NCBI RefSeq assembly: GCF_002198675.1
Contig: NZ_MWLL01000116.1
Span: 1 to 41,360 of the forward strand
Length of the DNA stretch: 41,360 nt
Direction: 5' to 3'
Source: Kineosporia sp. R_H_3
GTDB lineage: Bacteria > Actinomycetota > Actinomycetes > Actinomycetales > Kineosporiaceae
Shown: positions 22,592-30,861 of the stretch, piece after piece
Layout: the number at the start of each line of letters is the position of its first letter
Numbering within the stretch: the stretch's first letter is position 1
Made by a program: the position numbers and the translations under genes
The notes under the pieces: generated by a model
What the model was told of the DNA's origin: nothing
Database searches by the model: none
The model's input: only the letters and a program-made list of their open reading frames with translations

Positions 22592-23506
22592 ATGGCGGAC
22601 GACGCCGCACCGGTCGGTGTCGTCGGTCTCGGCGTCATGGGGTCCGCCATCGCCCGGCGCCTGCTCGCCGGGGGCCTCGCCGTCGCCGTCCACGACGTCC
22701 GCACCGACGCCCGCGCCGCCCTGGTGTCCGCCGGTGCGGCCGACTGCGCGGACCTCGCCGCCCTGGCCGCGGCCTGCGACGTCGTCGTCCTCTCGCTGAA
22801 CACCGCCGCCGTCGTCCGCGAGGTCGTCCTCGGCGACGGTGGTCTGCTCGCCGCCGCCCGCCCCGCCGGCGCGGCCCCGCTGCTCGTCGTCGACATGTCG
22901 AGCATCGACCCGGTGTCGACCCGCGACCTCGCCGCCGCCGCGGCGGCCCGCGGCGCCGCCTGGGTCGACGCCCCGCTCTCCGGTGGCGCCCCGGCAGCGG
23001 CCGAGGGCCGGCTCGCCCTCATGGTCGGCGGCGCCGAGGCGGACGTCGACCGTGCCCGCGTCGTCCTCGACCGCCTCGCGGCCCGGGTCACCCACCTCGG
23101 GCCGGCCGGCAGCGGCCAGGTCGTCAAGCTCGTCAACCAGGTGCTCGTCGGGGCGGCGTTCTCCGCGATCGCCGAGGCGGCCGCGCTCGTGCGCGCCGAG
23201 GGCCTGCGGCCCGCGGACGTGCTCGGCGCGCTGACCGGCGGCCGCGCGGACTCCGCCCTGCTCCAGGAGTTCTTCGTCAAGTTCGCGACCGGCGACCTCA
23301 CCCCGACGGGCCGGATCGCCAACATGGTCAAGGACCTCGACACCGCGCGCGACCACGGCCGCGGCGTCGGCGTCCCGCTGCCGCTCACGTCACTGGTGTG
23401 CGAGCTCAACCGTTGGCTCGTGGCACAGGGGCACGGAGACGCCGACAGCGCGGCGCTCATGGGATTCTTCGACGCGTCCCTGCTGCCGTCGGGAGGCCAC
23501 TCATGA
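22592..23506 (+). CDS. NAD(P)-dependent beta-hydroxyacid dehydrogenase (3-hydroxyisobutyrate / tartronate-semialdehyde reductase family)
   Basis: The 304-residue enzyme has a Rossmann GLGVMG (12-17), the substrate motif DAPLSGGAPAAAEG, and GSGQVVKLVNQ with catalytic Lys179, all diagnostic of the family. These enzymes interconvert a 3-hydroxy acid and its semialdehyde or ketone. It opens a tightly packed operon of sugar-acid genes, so an aldonate or a cleavage product such as 2-hydroxy-3-oxopropionate is the likely substrate. ATG 22592 has GGAGG 7 bases upstream; its stop overlaps the next start by 4 bases. A second member of the same family lies two genes on. Confidence 0.87.
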   Translation: MADDAAPVGVVGLGVMGSAIARRLLAGGLAVAVHDVRTDARAALVSAGAADCADLAALAAACDVVVLSLNTAAVVREVVLGDGGLLAAARPAGAAPLLVVDMSSIDPVSTRDLAAAAAARGAAWVDAPLSGGAPAAAEGRLALMVGGAEADVDRARVVLDRLAARVTHLGPAGSGQVVKLVNQVLVGAAFSAIAEAAALVRAEGLRPADVLGALTGGRADSALLQEFFVKFATGDLTPTGRIANMVKDLDTARDHGRGVGVPLPLTSLVCELNRWLVAQGHGDADSAALMGFFDASLLPSGGHS

Positions 23507-24495
23507 GCGACACCACGAGCGACACGCTGCACGAGAACGGATCCGGGGCTGTCGTCGTCGACGACCCCCGCATGCTCGACCTCGTCGACGCGGATGTCAC
23601 CGCGCAGTGGCTCGGCGGGGACGCCGCCTGGTCCGAGGGCCCGGTGTACCTGCCGGACGAGGACGCCGTCCTGTGGTCCGACATCCCCGGCAACCGGATC
23701 CTGCGCTGGGACGCGGCCGGCGGCGAGGTCACGGTGCACCGCACCGACGTCGAGTTCACCAACGGCCGCACCCTCGACCTGCAGGGCCGGGTCGTCGCCT
23801 GCTCGCACGGCCGGCGCGGCATCGAGCGCACCGAGCCGGACGGCACGACGCACGTCCTCGTCGACCGCTGGACCTCCCCCGCCGGCCCGGTCCGCTTCAA
23901 CTCCCCCAACGACGTCGTCGTGAAGTCCGACGGCACGATCTGGTTCACCGACCCCGCCTACGGGATCATCCAGGCGCACGAGGGCCACCCCGGGACGCGG
24001 GAGTACGGCGACCACCACGTCTTCCGGTTCGACCCGGCGACCGGCGAGGTGACCCCCGTCGTCGTCGACGTCGAGGAGCCCAACGGGCTCGCGTTCTCGC
24101 CCGACGAGTCGCTGCTCTACGTCGCCGACACCGCGGTCGCCGCGGGCCTGGGGCACTTCCTCGCCGCGAACCACCACATCCGCGTCTACGACGTCGTCCA
24201 CGGCCGCTACGCCAAGAACGGCAGGACGTTCGCCGAGGTCTCCCCCGGGGTCGCCGACGGGTTCCGGGTCGACGTCCACGGCAACGTCTGGACCTCGAGC
24301 GAGGACGCCGTCCAGGTCTTCGCACCGGACGGCGTGCGGCTCGGCGCCGTCCCGGTCCCGCAGAAGGTCGGCAACGTCTGCTTCGGCGGCCCGGACCGCT
24401 CGACGCTGTTCGTCGCCGCGACGGCGGGGCTGTACCGGATCGACACCCGGACCCGCGGCTGCTCGCCGACCGACCTCCTCGCGGGGACGTCATGA
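23503..24495 (+). CDS. SMP-30/gluconolactonase-family lactonase
   Basis: The 330-residue product has the six-bladed propeller pattern of SMP-30/gluconolactonase: AAWSEGPVYLPDEDAVLWSDIP, NSPNDVVVKSDGTIWFTDP, EEPNGLAFSPDESLLYVADT and GVADGFRVDVHGNVW. The metal ligands expected in the family (Glu in SEGP, Asn in SPND and PNGL, Asp in VADG) are all present. It hydrolyses a sugar lactone to the aldonic acid using a divalent cation. It overlaps both neighbours by 4 bases. No signal peptide, so it is cytosolic, working after import. Confidence 0.9.
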   Translation: MSDTTSDTLHENGSGAVVVDDPRMLDLVDADVTAQWLGGDAAWSEGPVYLPDEDAVLWSDIPGNRILRWDAAGGEVTVHRTDVEFTNGRTLDLQGRVVACSHGRRGIERTEPDGTTHVLVDRWTSPAGPVRFNSPNDVVVKSDGTIWFTDPAYGIIQAHEGHPGTREYGDHHVFRFDPATGEVTPVVVDVEEPNGLAFSPDESLLYVADTAVAAGLGHFLAANHHIRVYDVVHGRYAKNGRTFAEVSPGVADGFRVDVHGNVWTSSEDAVQVFAPDGVRLGAVPVPQKVGNVCFGGPDRSTLFVAATAGLYRIDTRTRGCSPTDLLAGTS

Positions 24496-25493
24496 CCGGC
24501 ACCGCGACCCCGGCCGTCACCGGCCCCGCCGGCCCCGTCGGCCTCGTCGGCCTCGGCGTCATGGGCGCCGCCACCCTGCACCGGGTCACCGGGCAGGGCG
24601 CCGACGTCGTCGCGACGAGCCGCTCGCGGTCCTCCCGGGACGCCGTCGCCGGCACCGCCCGCACGACGCTCGTCGACACCCCCGCCGAGGTCGCCGCCAC
24701 GGTGGCGGACCGCACCCCGGCCCCGGCCCCGGTCGTCGTCCTCGTCGCGGTCACCGCCGGGCCGCAGGTGCGCGCCGTCGTCGAAGGCCCGACCGGGCTG
24801 CTCGCGGGCCTGCCCGCCGGACGCCGCCTGCTGCTCGTCGACACGAGCACCTGCTCGCCCGCCGACGCGCGCTCGCTGCACGCCGACCTCGCCGCCCTCG
24901 GCCACGGCGCGCTCGACGCCCCGGTGAGCGGCGGCCCGTCCGCGATCGGCCGCGGCACCCTGTCCGTCATGGCGGGCGGGGACGCCGCGGACCTCGCCGC
25001 CGCCCGCCCGGTCCTCGACCTGTTCGCAGGCACCGTCGTGCACTGCGGCGGCCCGGGCGCCGGGCAGGTCACCAAGGCCGCCAACCAGCTCGTCGTCGCG
25101 TGCACGATCGAGGCCGTCGCCGAGGCGCTCGCGCTCGCCGCCGCCAACGGGGTCGACCCGGCGCTCGTCCGGACCGCGCTGCTCGGCGGGTACGCGGCCT
25201 CCCCGGTCCTCGACCTCGCCGGCGACCGGATGATCCGCGCCGACTTCCGCACCGTCGGCGCCGTGTCGCTGTTCGCCAAGGACCTCGGCATCGTCGCCGA
25301 GCTCGCCGCCGCGTCGGGCGTCGCCACGCCGGCCGCCGACGTCGTCCGCGGGCACGCCACCGCCCTCGCGGCGACCATGCCGGACGCCGACCACGCGGCC
25401 CTCGTGACGCTGTTCGCCCCGGACGGCCTCGCAGCGCTCGCCGGGGCCACCGCCGCGCCCCGCCCCGCCACGGACGCCGGAGCCGTCTCATGA
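24492..25493 (+). CDS. Second beta-hydroxyacid dehydrogenase of the locus
   Basis: The 333-residue product is a diverged member of the same family as the first gene: GLGVMG (20-25), DAPVSGGPSAIGRG and GAGQVTKAANQ with Lys195. The N-terminal Rossmann region carries RSRSS after the second strand, which suggests NADP preference. Two non-identical paralogues flanking a lactonase imply two different redox steps or opposite directions of one step. ATG 24492 overlaps the previous stop. A Pro/Ala-rich tail precedes the overlap with the SDR gene. Confidence 0.85.
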   Translation: MTGTATPAVTGPAGPVGLVGLGVMGAATLHRVTGQGADVVATSRSRSSRDAVAGTARTTLVDTPAEVAATVADRTPAPAPVVVLVAVTAGPQVRAVVEGPTGLLAGLPAGRRLLLVDTSTCSPADARSLHADLAALGHGALDAPVSGGPSAIGRGTLSVMAGGDAADLAAARPVLDLFAGTVVHCGGPGAGQVTKAANQLVVACTIEAVAEALALAAANGVDPALVRTALLGGYAASPVLDLAGDRMIRADFRTVGAVSLFAKDLGIVAELAAASGVATPAADVVRGHATALAATMPDADHAALVTLFAPDGLAALAGATAAPRPATDAGAVS

Positions 25494-26260
25494 CCAGCAA
25501 CCCGTTCGACCTCACCGGCACCGTCGCGCTCGTGACGGGCAGCAGCCGCGGCATCGGTGCGGCGCTCGCCGAGGGCCTCGCCCGCGCCGGGGCCACCGTC
25601 GTCCTCAACGCCCGCGACGGCGAGGCCCTCGAGGCCGCCCGCACGGGCCTCGCCGCCGCCACCGGTGCCACCGTGCACGCGTCGGCGTTCGACGTCACCG
25701 ACGACGCGGCGGTCGCCGCCGCGGTCGCCGGCGTCGAGAGCACCGTCGGGCCGATCGGCGTCCTCGTGAACAACGCCGGGGTGCAGCACCGGGTCCCGAT
25801 GCTCGACCTCGACGTGGCCGACTGGAACCGGGTGCTCGCCGCGAACCTCACCGGGCCGTTCCTCGTCGCCCGGGCCGTCGCCCGCGGGATGCTCGCGCGC
25901 GGCGCCGGCAAGATCGTCAACATCGCCTCGGTGCAGGCCCGGCTCGCCCGCCCCGGCATCGCCCCCTACGCCGCGAGCAAGGGCGGCATCGCGATGCTCA
26001 CCCGGACGATGTGCGCCGAGTGGGGGCCGTCCGGCGTCCAGGCCAACGCGATCGCCCCCGGCTACTTCGACACCGTGCTCACCTCGGCGCTCGTCAACGA
26101 CCCCGAGTTCGACGCCTGGGTCAGGGGCCGCACCCCGGCCCGCCGCTGGGGGCGTCCCGAGGAGCTCGTCGGGACGCTGCTGTGGCTCGCGTCCGGAGCG
26201 TCCGACTTCGTCAACGGGCAGGTCGTGCACGTCGACGGCGGCATGACGGCGGTGGTCTGA
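25490..26260 (+). CDS. SDR oxidoreductase, gluconate 5-dehydrogenase-like
   Basis: The 256-residue classical SDR has TGSSRGIG (16-23), NNAG (94-97), catalytic Ser147, Tyr160 and Lys164 (YAASK) and the C-terminal GQVVHVDGGMTAV. The layout and length are those of IdnO/Ga5DH, which reduces 5-ketogluconate to D-gluconate, although SDRs of this group also include other sugar dehydrogenases. It is followed directly by an idonate-dehydrogenase-like gene, which strengthens the idonate/ketogluconate reading. ATG overlaps the upstream stop by 4 bases. Confidence 0.87.
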   Translation: MTSNPFDLTGTVALVTGSSRGIGAALAEGLARAGATVVLNARDGEALEAARTGLAAATGATVHASAFDVTDDAAVAAAVAGVESTVGPIGVLVNNAGVQHRVPMLDLDVADWNRVLAANLTGPFLVARAVARGMLARGAGKIVNIASVQARLARPGIAPYAASKGGIAMLTRTMCAEWGPSGVQANAIAPGYFDTVLTSALVNDPEFDAWVRGRTPARRWGRPEELVGTLLWLASGASDFVNGQVVHVDGGMTAVV

Positions 26261-27382
26261 GTGGCCCCGCCGAGCAGCACCCGGACCGTCCGCGCCCTCG
26301 TCGCCCACGGCGCCGGCGACGTCCGCGTCGAGGAGCACCCGGCGCCGGTCCCCGGCCCGGGCCAGGTCGCCGTCCGCATCGCCTACGGCGGCGTCTGCGG
26401 CTCCGACCTGCACTACTGGCGGCACGGCCGGGTCGGCGACTTCTACCTGCGTGAGCCGCTGACCCTCGGGCACGAGGTCGTCGGCACGGTGCTCTCCGTC
26501 GGGCCGGGCGCCACGGGGGCGCCCGCACCGGGCACGCCGGTCGCCGTCCACCCGGCGACGCCGTGCGGCACCTGCCCGGAGTGCCGGTCGGGACGGCGCA
26601 ACGTCTGCCGCGCCGTCCGCTACCTCGGCAGCGCCGCGCACCTGCCGCACGTCCAGGGCGGTCTCGTCGACGTCCTCGTCGTCCCCGCCGACCAGGCCGT
26701 CGCACTGCCCGACGGGCTCTCGCTCCTCGACGCCGCGGTCACCGAGCCCGCCTCGGTCGCCTGGCACGCGGTCACCCGGGCCGGCGACGTCCGCGGCGCC
26801 CGGGTGCTCGTCACCGGCGCCGGCCCGATCGGGGCCCTCGTCGTCGCCGCGCTGCACCGCGCCGGCGCGGCCGAGGTCGTCGTCACGGACGTCGCCGCGG
26901 AGCCGCTGGCCCGGGCGGCCGCCGTCGGGGCCACGACGACCGTCGTCGTCGGCCCGGACGCCCCGGCCGTCGACGGCCGCACCCCTGACGAGGCGCTCGC
27001 CGCGCTCGAGGTCGACGTCGCGATCGAGTCGTCCGGCAGCCCGGCCGGGCTCGGGACGTGCGTGCGCGCCGTCCGCCGCAGCGGCCGGGTCGTGACCCTC
27101 GGGCTGCTCCCGCCCGGCGACGTCCCGTTCCCCGGCAACCTCGTGGTGACCCGGGAGATCGAGCTCGTCGGCACCTTCCGGTTCGACCACGAGATCCACG
27201 ACGTCCTCGCGGCGCTCGCCGACGGCTCGCTCGTCACCGGTCCGGTCGTCACGCACGTCCTGCCGCTCGCGCGGGCCGCCGAGGCGCTCGAGCTCGCGGG
27301 CGACCCACGACGCTCGGGCAAGGTGCTGCTCGACCTGACCGACGACCTCGACGACGACACGGCCGGGGGTGCGACACCATGA
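26261..27382 (+). CDS. Zinc-type alcohol dehydrogenase, L-idonate 5-dehydrogenase-like
   Basis: The 373-residue MDR enzyme has GGVCGSDLHYW (catalytic zinc Cys46), LGHEVVGTV (His/Glu), the structural-zinc set CGTCPECRSGRRNVC and the coenzyme motif GAGPIGALVVAAL. The sequence around LHYWRHGRVGDFYLREPLTLGHE is like IdnD and sorbitol dehydrogenases, which oxidise a polyol or aldonate at a secondary alcohol. GTG 26261 follows the SDR stop directly. The stop overlaps the IclR start. In a ketogluconate route it would convert L-idonate to 5-ketogluconate. Confidence 0.86.
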   Translation: MAPPSSTRTVRALVAHGAGDVRVEEHPAPVPGPGQVAVRIAYGGVCGSDLHYWRHGRVGDFYLREPLTLGHEVVGTVLSVGPGATGAPAPGTPVAVHPATPCGTCPECRSGRRNVCRAVRYLGSAAHLPHVQGGLVDVLVVPADQAVALPDGLSLLDAAVTEPASVAWHAVTRAGDVRGARVLVTGAGPIGALVVAALHRAGAAEVVVTDVAAEPLARAAAVGATTTVVVGPDAPAVDGRTPDEALAALEVDVAIESSGSPAGLGTCVRAVRRSGRVVTLGLLPPGDVPFPGNLVVTREIELVGTFRFDHEIHDVLAALADGSLVTGPVVTHVLPLARAAEALELAGDPRRSGKVLLDLTDDLDDDTAGGATP

Positions 27383-28164
27383 CTGCCGTGCCTGACGTCC
27401 GCTCCCTGCGCTCGGTCGACTCCCCCGCGCCCGCCGTGACCCGTGCCGTCGCCCTCCTCGAGGAGCTCGCGCGCAGCGGCAGCCCGCTCGCGCTCACCGA
27501 GCTGGCCCGCCGGCTCGACCTCGCGAAGTCCACGGTGCTCAACCTGTGCGTCGCGCTCGAGGGCGGCGGGATGGTCCGGCGGACCGACTCCCGCTGGGCC
27601 CTCGGCTACAAGGTCGTCGAGCTCGGCCAGGGCTTCCTCGCCGGGACCGACCTCGTCGCGGAGTTCCGCCGGCTCACCGACGCGCTCCCCACCGGCCACC
27701 AGGAGACGGTGCTGCTCGCCGTCCTCGACGGGCCGGACGTGCTGTACCTCGCCCGGCACGACGGCACCCAGCCGGTGCGCCTGGCGAGCGACGTCGGACG
27801 GCGGCTGCCCGCCGTCGTCACGGCCCTCGGCAAGGCGATGCTCGCGAGCCTGCCGGAGGACCAGCTGGAGGCCCGGCTCGGTCTCGTCGACGAGATGCCG
27901 GTCCTCACCCCCCGCTCGCACCGGACCGTGGAGTCGCTGCGCGCCGACCTCACGGCCACCCGGGCCCGCGGCTACGCCGTCGACGACGAGCAGAACACCG
28001 AGGGCGTCACGTGCCTCGGGGTCGCCGTCCCCGGCATGTCCGACCCGCCCACCGCGGTGAGCACGACCCTGCTCACCGCCCGGATGACCACCGACCTGCG
28101 GGAGGCGCTCGTGCGCGACCTCACCGACCTCGCACGGCAGCTCTCCTCGCTCGCCCGGCTGTAG
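27379..28164 (+). CDS. IclR-family transcriptional regulator
   Basis: The 261-residue protein has an N-terminal winged helix (about 20-80, with LALTELARRLDLAKSTVLNLC) and a GAF-like effector domain (about 90-255, with TALGKAMLASLPEDQLEARL and GYAVDDEQNTEGVTCLGVAVPG). IclR regulators commonly sense small acids and control sugar-acid operons. It ends the first half of the locus and precedes the second promoter. The 16-base motif shared by both promoter regions (22516 and 28218) is its most likely operator. Confidence 0.9.
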   Translation: MTAVPDVRSLRSVDSPAPAVTRAVALLEELARSGSPLALTELARRLDLAKSTVLNLCVALEGGGMVRRTDSRWALGYKVVELGQGFLAGTDLVAEFRRLTDALPTGHQETVLLAVLDGPDVLYLARHDGTQPVRLASDVGRRLPAVVTALGKAMLASLPEDQLEARLGLVDEMPVLTPRSHRTVESLRADLTATRARGYAVDDEQNTEGVTCLGVAVPGMSDPPTAVSTTLLTARMTTDLREALVRDLTDLARQLSSLARL

Positions 28165-28217
28165 ACCGCTCCCCCGACCGACCCCCTGCGACAGCTGCAT
28201 CCAGCGAACCGAACGTT

Positions 28218-28233
28218 GTCCCACAGGCTGAAC
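28218..28233 (+). promoter_or_regulatory. Putative IclR operator, site 2
   Basis: GTCCCACAGGCTGAAC begins 47 bases before the start of the D-2-hydroxyacid dehydrogenase gene and differs from site 1 at one base. TTGTCC at 28216-28221 could be a -35 element, so the site would overlap the promoter. Confidence 0.6.
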
Positions 28234-28264
28234 ACGTACCGCACAACGACGTGACGAAGGACGG

Positions 28265-29305
28265 ATGATGACCATGGCCGACACCGCGAGCCCGCGCCCG
28301 CTCGTCGCCGTGAGCCGGGGCGACCTCCCCGGCACCGCGGTGGCGGGCCTGGCCGCGGCCGCCGAGGTCCGCTCCTGGCCGACCGACACCCCGCCGACCG
28401 CCGATGAGCTCGCCGCCCTCGTCGCCAGCGCGTCCGGGCTGCTGGCCCTGGGCACCGACCGGATCGACGCCGCCCTGCTCGACGCCGCCGGACCCCAGCT
28501 GCGGGTCGTCGCGCTCGCCTCGATGGGCTACGACGCGGTCGACCTCGAGGCGGTCGCCGCCCGCGGCGTCGTCGCGACCCACACGCCGTCCGTGCTCGCC
28601 GAGACGACCGCCGACCTCGCCTTCGCGCTGATCCTCATGGCCCGTCGCCGGCTCCGGGTCGCGGCCGAGACCCTGCACGCCGGGGCGTGGCGCACCTTCC
28701 GGATGGGCGACCTGCTCGGCATGGACGTCCACGGCGCGCGGCTCGGGCTGCTCGGCTTCGGGCAGATCGGCCAGGCGGTCGCCCGCCGGGCCCGGGGGTT
28801 CGCGATGGACGTCGTCCACGTCGACCCGGCGCGCCCGGACGGCGGCGGGCTGTCCCGCGCCGTGTCCATGGACGAGCTCGTCGCGACGAGCGACGTCGTC
28901 AGCGTCCACGTCCCGCTCACCCCGGGCACCCGCGGCCTCGTCGGGCGCGACTTCCTGGCGGCGATGAAGCCGACCGCCACGCTCGTCAACACCGCCCGCG
29001 GCGGGGTCGTCGACGAGGACGCCCTCCTCGAGGCGCTCGCGGCCGGCACGATCCACTCGGCCGGGCTCGACGTCATGGAGCGCGAGCCGCGCAGCGACCC
29101 GGCGGACCGGCTCTTCGCCGAGTCCCGGCTCGTCGTCCTGCCGCACGTCGGCTCCGCGACCGAGGCGACCCGGGCCGCGATGGTGGACCTCGCAGCACGC
29201 AACGTCGCCGAGGTGCTCGCCGGCCGGCCGGCGCCGACGCCGGTCCCGGGCACGCCCGCGGTCCCGGGCACGGGGTCGGGCCTCGTCGCAGGAGCCACGT
29301 CGTGA
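28265..29305 (+). CDS. D-2-hydroxyacid dehydrogenase (2-ketoaldonate / glyoxylate-hydroxypyruvate reductase-like)
   Basis: The 346-residue enzyme has the family fold: NAD-binding LGLLGFGQIGQAVARRA, catalytic Arg in NTARGGVVDE, Glu in DVMEREPR and His in LPHVGSAT. GhrB-type members reduce 2-keto-aldonates such as 2-keto-L-gulonate or 2-ketogluconate, which would feed the IdnD/IdnO-like enzymes encoded upstream. Others reduce hydroxypyruvate. ATG 28265 follows GAAGG; two more in-frame ATGs lie at 28268 and 28274, so the start is uncertain by up to 3 codons. A Pro/Gly-rich tail precedes the GTGA overlap with the ABC gene. Confidence 0.87.
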   Translation: MMTMADTASPRPLVAVSRGDLPGTAVAGLAAAAEVRSWPTDTPPTADELAALVASASGLLALGTDRIDAALLDAAGPQLRVVALASMGYDAVDLEAVAARGVVATHTPSVLAETTADLAFALILMARRRLRVAAETLHAGAWRTFRMGDLLGMDVHGARLGLLGFGQIGQAVARRARGFAMDVVHVDPARPDGGGLSRAVSMDELVATSDVVSVHVPLTPGTRGLVGRDFLAAMKPTATLVNTARGGVVDEDALLEALAAGTIHSAGLDVMEREPRSDPADRLFAESRLVVLPHVGSATEATRAAMVDLAARNVAEVLAGRPAPTPVPGTPAVPGTGSGLVAGATS

Positions 29306-30861
29306 GCGCCCTGCTCGAGGTCCAGGGCCTCGTGAAGTCGTTCCACGGCAACCGGGTCGTCGACGACGTGTCGTTCACGCTCGAGGCAGGCCGGATCGTC
29401 GCGCTCCTCGGGGAGAACGGCGCCGGCAAGTCGACGCTCATCAAGATGCTCGCGGGCGTCTACAAGAAGGACGGCGGCCGCGTCCTGCTCGGGGGCCAGG
29501 ACCTCGAGGACCCCGGGGTCCGCCACCGGATCTCCTTCATCCACCAGGACCTCGGCCTCGTCGACTGGATGACGGTCGGCGAGAACATGGCCCTCTCCCT
29601 GGGCTTCCCGCGCCGCGGCGGCGGCTCGCGCGGCCTCGTCGACTGGGCCGCGGTCGACGCCCAGGCGACGAAGGCGCTCGCGCTCGTCGGCGGCGGGATC
29701 GACCCGTCGACACGGATGTTCGACCTCCCGCGCACCGAGAAGGCGCTCGTCGCCATCGCCCGCGCCCTCGTCACCGAACCCGCGCTCCTCGTCCTCGACG
29801 AGCCGACCGCGAGCCTGCCGGCGGCGGACGTGCAGCGCCTGTTCGACGTCGTCCGGGAGCTCGCCACCGGCGGCGTCGGGATGATCTACGTGTCGCACCG
29901 CCTCGACGAGGTCTACGACATCGCCGACTCGGTCGTCGTCATGCGCAACGGGGTGAAGGTCGGCGACGCCCCCGTCGCCGAGGTGCCGCCGGCCCGGCTC
30001 GTCGAGCTCATCGTCGGCCGCAGCACGCGGGCGGTGAGCCCCGGCAAGGTCGGCAGCGCCGTCCGGCTCGAGCTCGACGGGCTCGTCGCCGGGGACGTCG
30101 GCCCGGTCGACCTCACCGTCCGGCAGGGCGAGGTCGTCGGCCTCGTCGGCCTGCGCGGCGCCGGCCAGACCGAGGTCGGCCGCGCGATCGCCGGCGCCAC
30201 CTCGGTGACCGGCGGCCGGATGCGGCTGGACGGCACCCCGTTCGCGCCGCGCTCCACGACCGACGCCGTCGTCGACGGCGTCGGCTTCGCGACGTCGAAC
30301 CGGGAGACCGAGGGCATCGCCGCCGGGCTCTCGGTGCGGGAGAACCTCTTCCTCAACCCCGGGGTCTGGGGCCGGCGGCTGCGGTCGCTGTCGACCCAGC
30401 GCGCCGAGCGTGTCCGCGCGCGCGAGCTCGTGGCGCGCTTCGGCGTCCGGCCCGGCGACCCGGAGGTCGCCGCGGACACCCTCTCCGGCGGCAACCAGCA
30501 GAAGGTCGTCCTCGCCCGCTGGTTCGGCGTCGGCCGCAAGGTCGTCGTCCTCGAGGAGCCGACCATGGGCGTCGACGTCGGCGCCAAGGCCGACATCTAC
30601 GCCCTCCTGCGCGAGGCCGGCGAGCAGGGCACCGCGGCGGTCGTCGTCTCCACGGACGTCGAGGAGGTCGCGGCGATCTGCCACCGGGCGCTCGTCTTCG
30701 GCCGCGGCCGGGTCACCGCCGAGCTCGCCGGCGACGACCTCACCGTCGCCGGCCTCGTCGCGGCCGCCTCCGGCCTGCCGCCCGCCCCCCTGCCCGGCAC
30801 GACGACCGGCACGACGAACAGCCCGACGACCAGCACCACGGACGAGGAGGTCCGGTCATGA
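29302..30861 (+). CDS. Sugar ABC transporter ATP-binding protein (RbsA/XylG type, two ATPase domains)
   Basis: The 519-residue protein has two ABC domains. The first has Walker A GENGAGKST, Walker B LLVLDEPTASLP and the switch His in YVSHRLDEV, but its signature region reads LPRTEKALVAIARAL instead of LSGGQ-like. The second has the degenerate Walker A GLRGAGQTE usual in the family, a good LSGGNQQK signature and Walker B VVVLEEPTMGVD. It powers import of a monosaccharide or aldonate. A Thr/Ser/Pro-rich tail precedes the overlap with the permease gene. GTG 29302. Confidence 0.92.
   Translation: MSALLEVQGLVKSFHGNRVVDDVSFTLEAGRIVALLGENGAGKSTLIKMLAGVYKKDGGRVLLGGQDLEDPGVRHRISFIHQDLGLVDWMTVGENMALSLGFPRRGGGSRGLVDWAAVDAQATKALALVGGGIDPSTRMFDLPRTEKALVAIARALVTEPALLVLDEPTASLPAADVQRLFDVVRELATGGVGMIYVSHRLDEVYDIADSVVVMRNGVKVGDAPVAEVPPARLVELIVGRSTRAVSPGKVGSAVRLELDGLVAGDVGPVDLTVRQGEVVGLVGLRGAGQTEVGRAIAGATSVTGGRMRLDGTPFAPRSTTDAVVDGVGFATSNRETEGIAAGLSVRENLFLNPGVWGRRLRSLSTQRAERVRARELVARFGVRPGDPEVAADTLSGGNQQKVVLARWFGVGRKVVVLEEPTMGVDVGAKADIYALLREAGEQGTAAVVVSTDVEEVAAICHRALVFGRGRVTAELAGDDLTVAGLVAAASGLPPAPLPGTTTGTTNSPTTSTTDEEVRS

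Noticed and set aside
22405-24279. Long minus-strand frame opposite the dehydrogenase and lactonase genes
   Set aside because: Low-complexity Arg/Gly/Asp sequence with no motif; the plus strand has complete enzyme signatures.
23966-27256. A 1096-codon minus-strand frame
   Set aside because: Antisense to four well-supported enzyme genes and without any recognisable domain.
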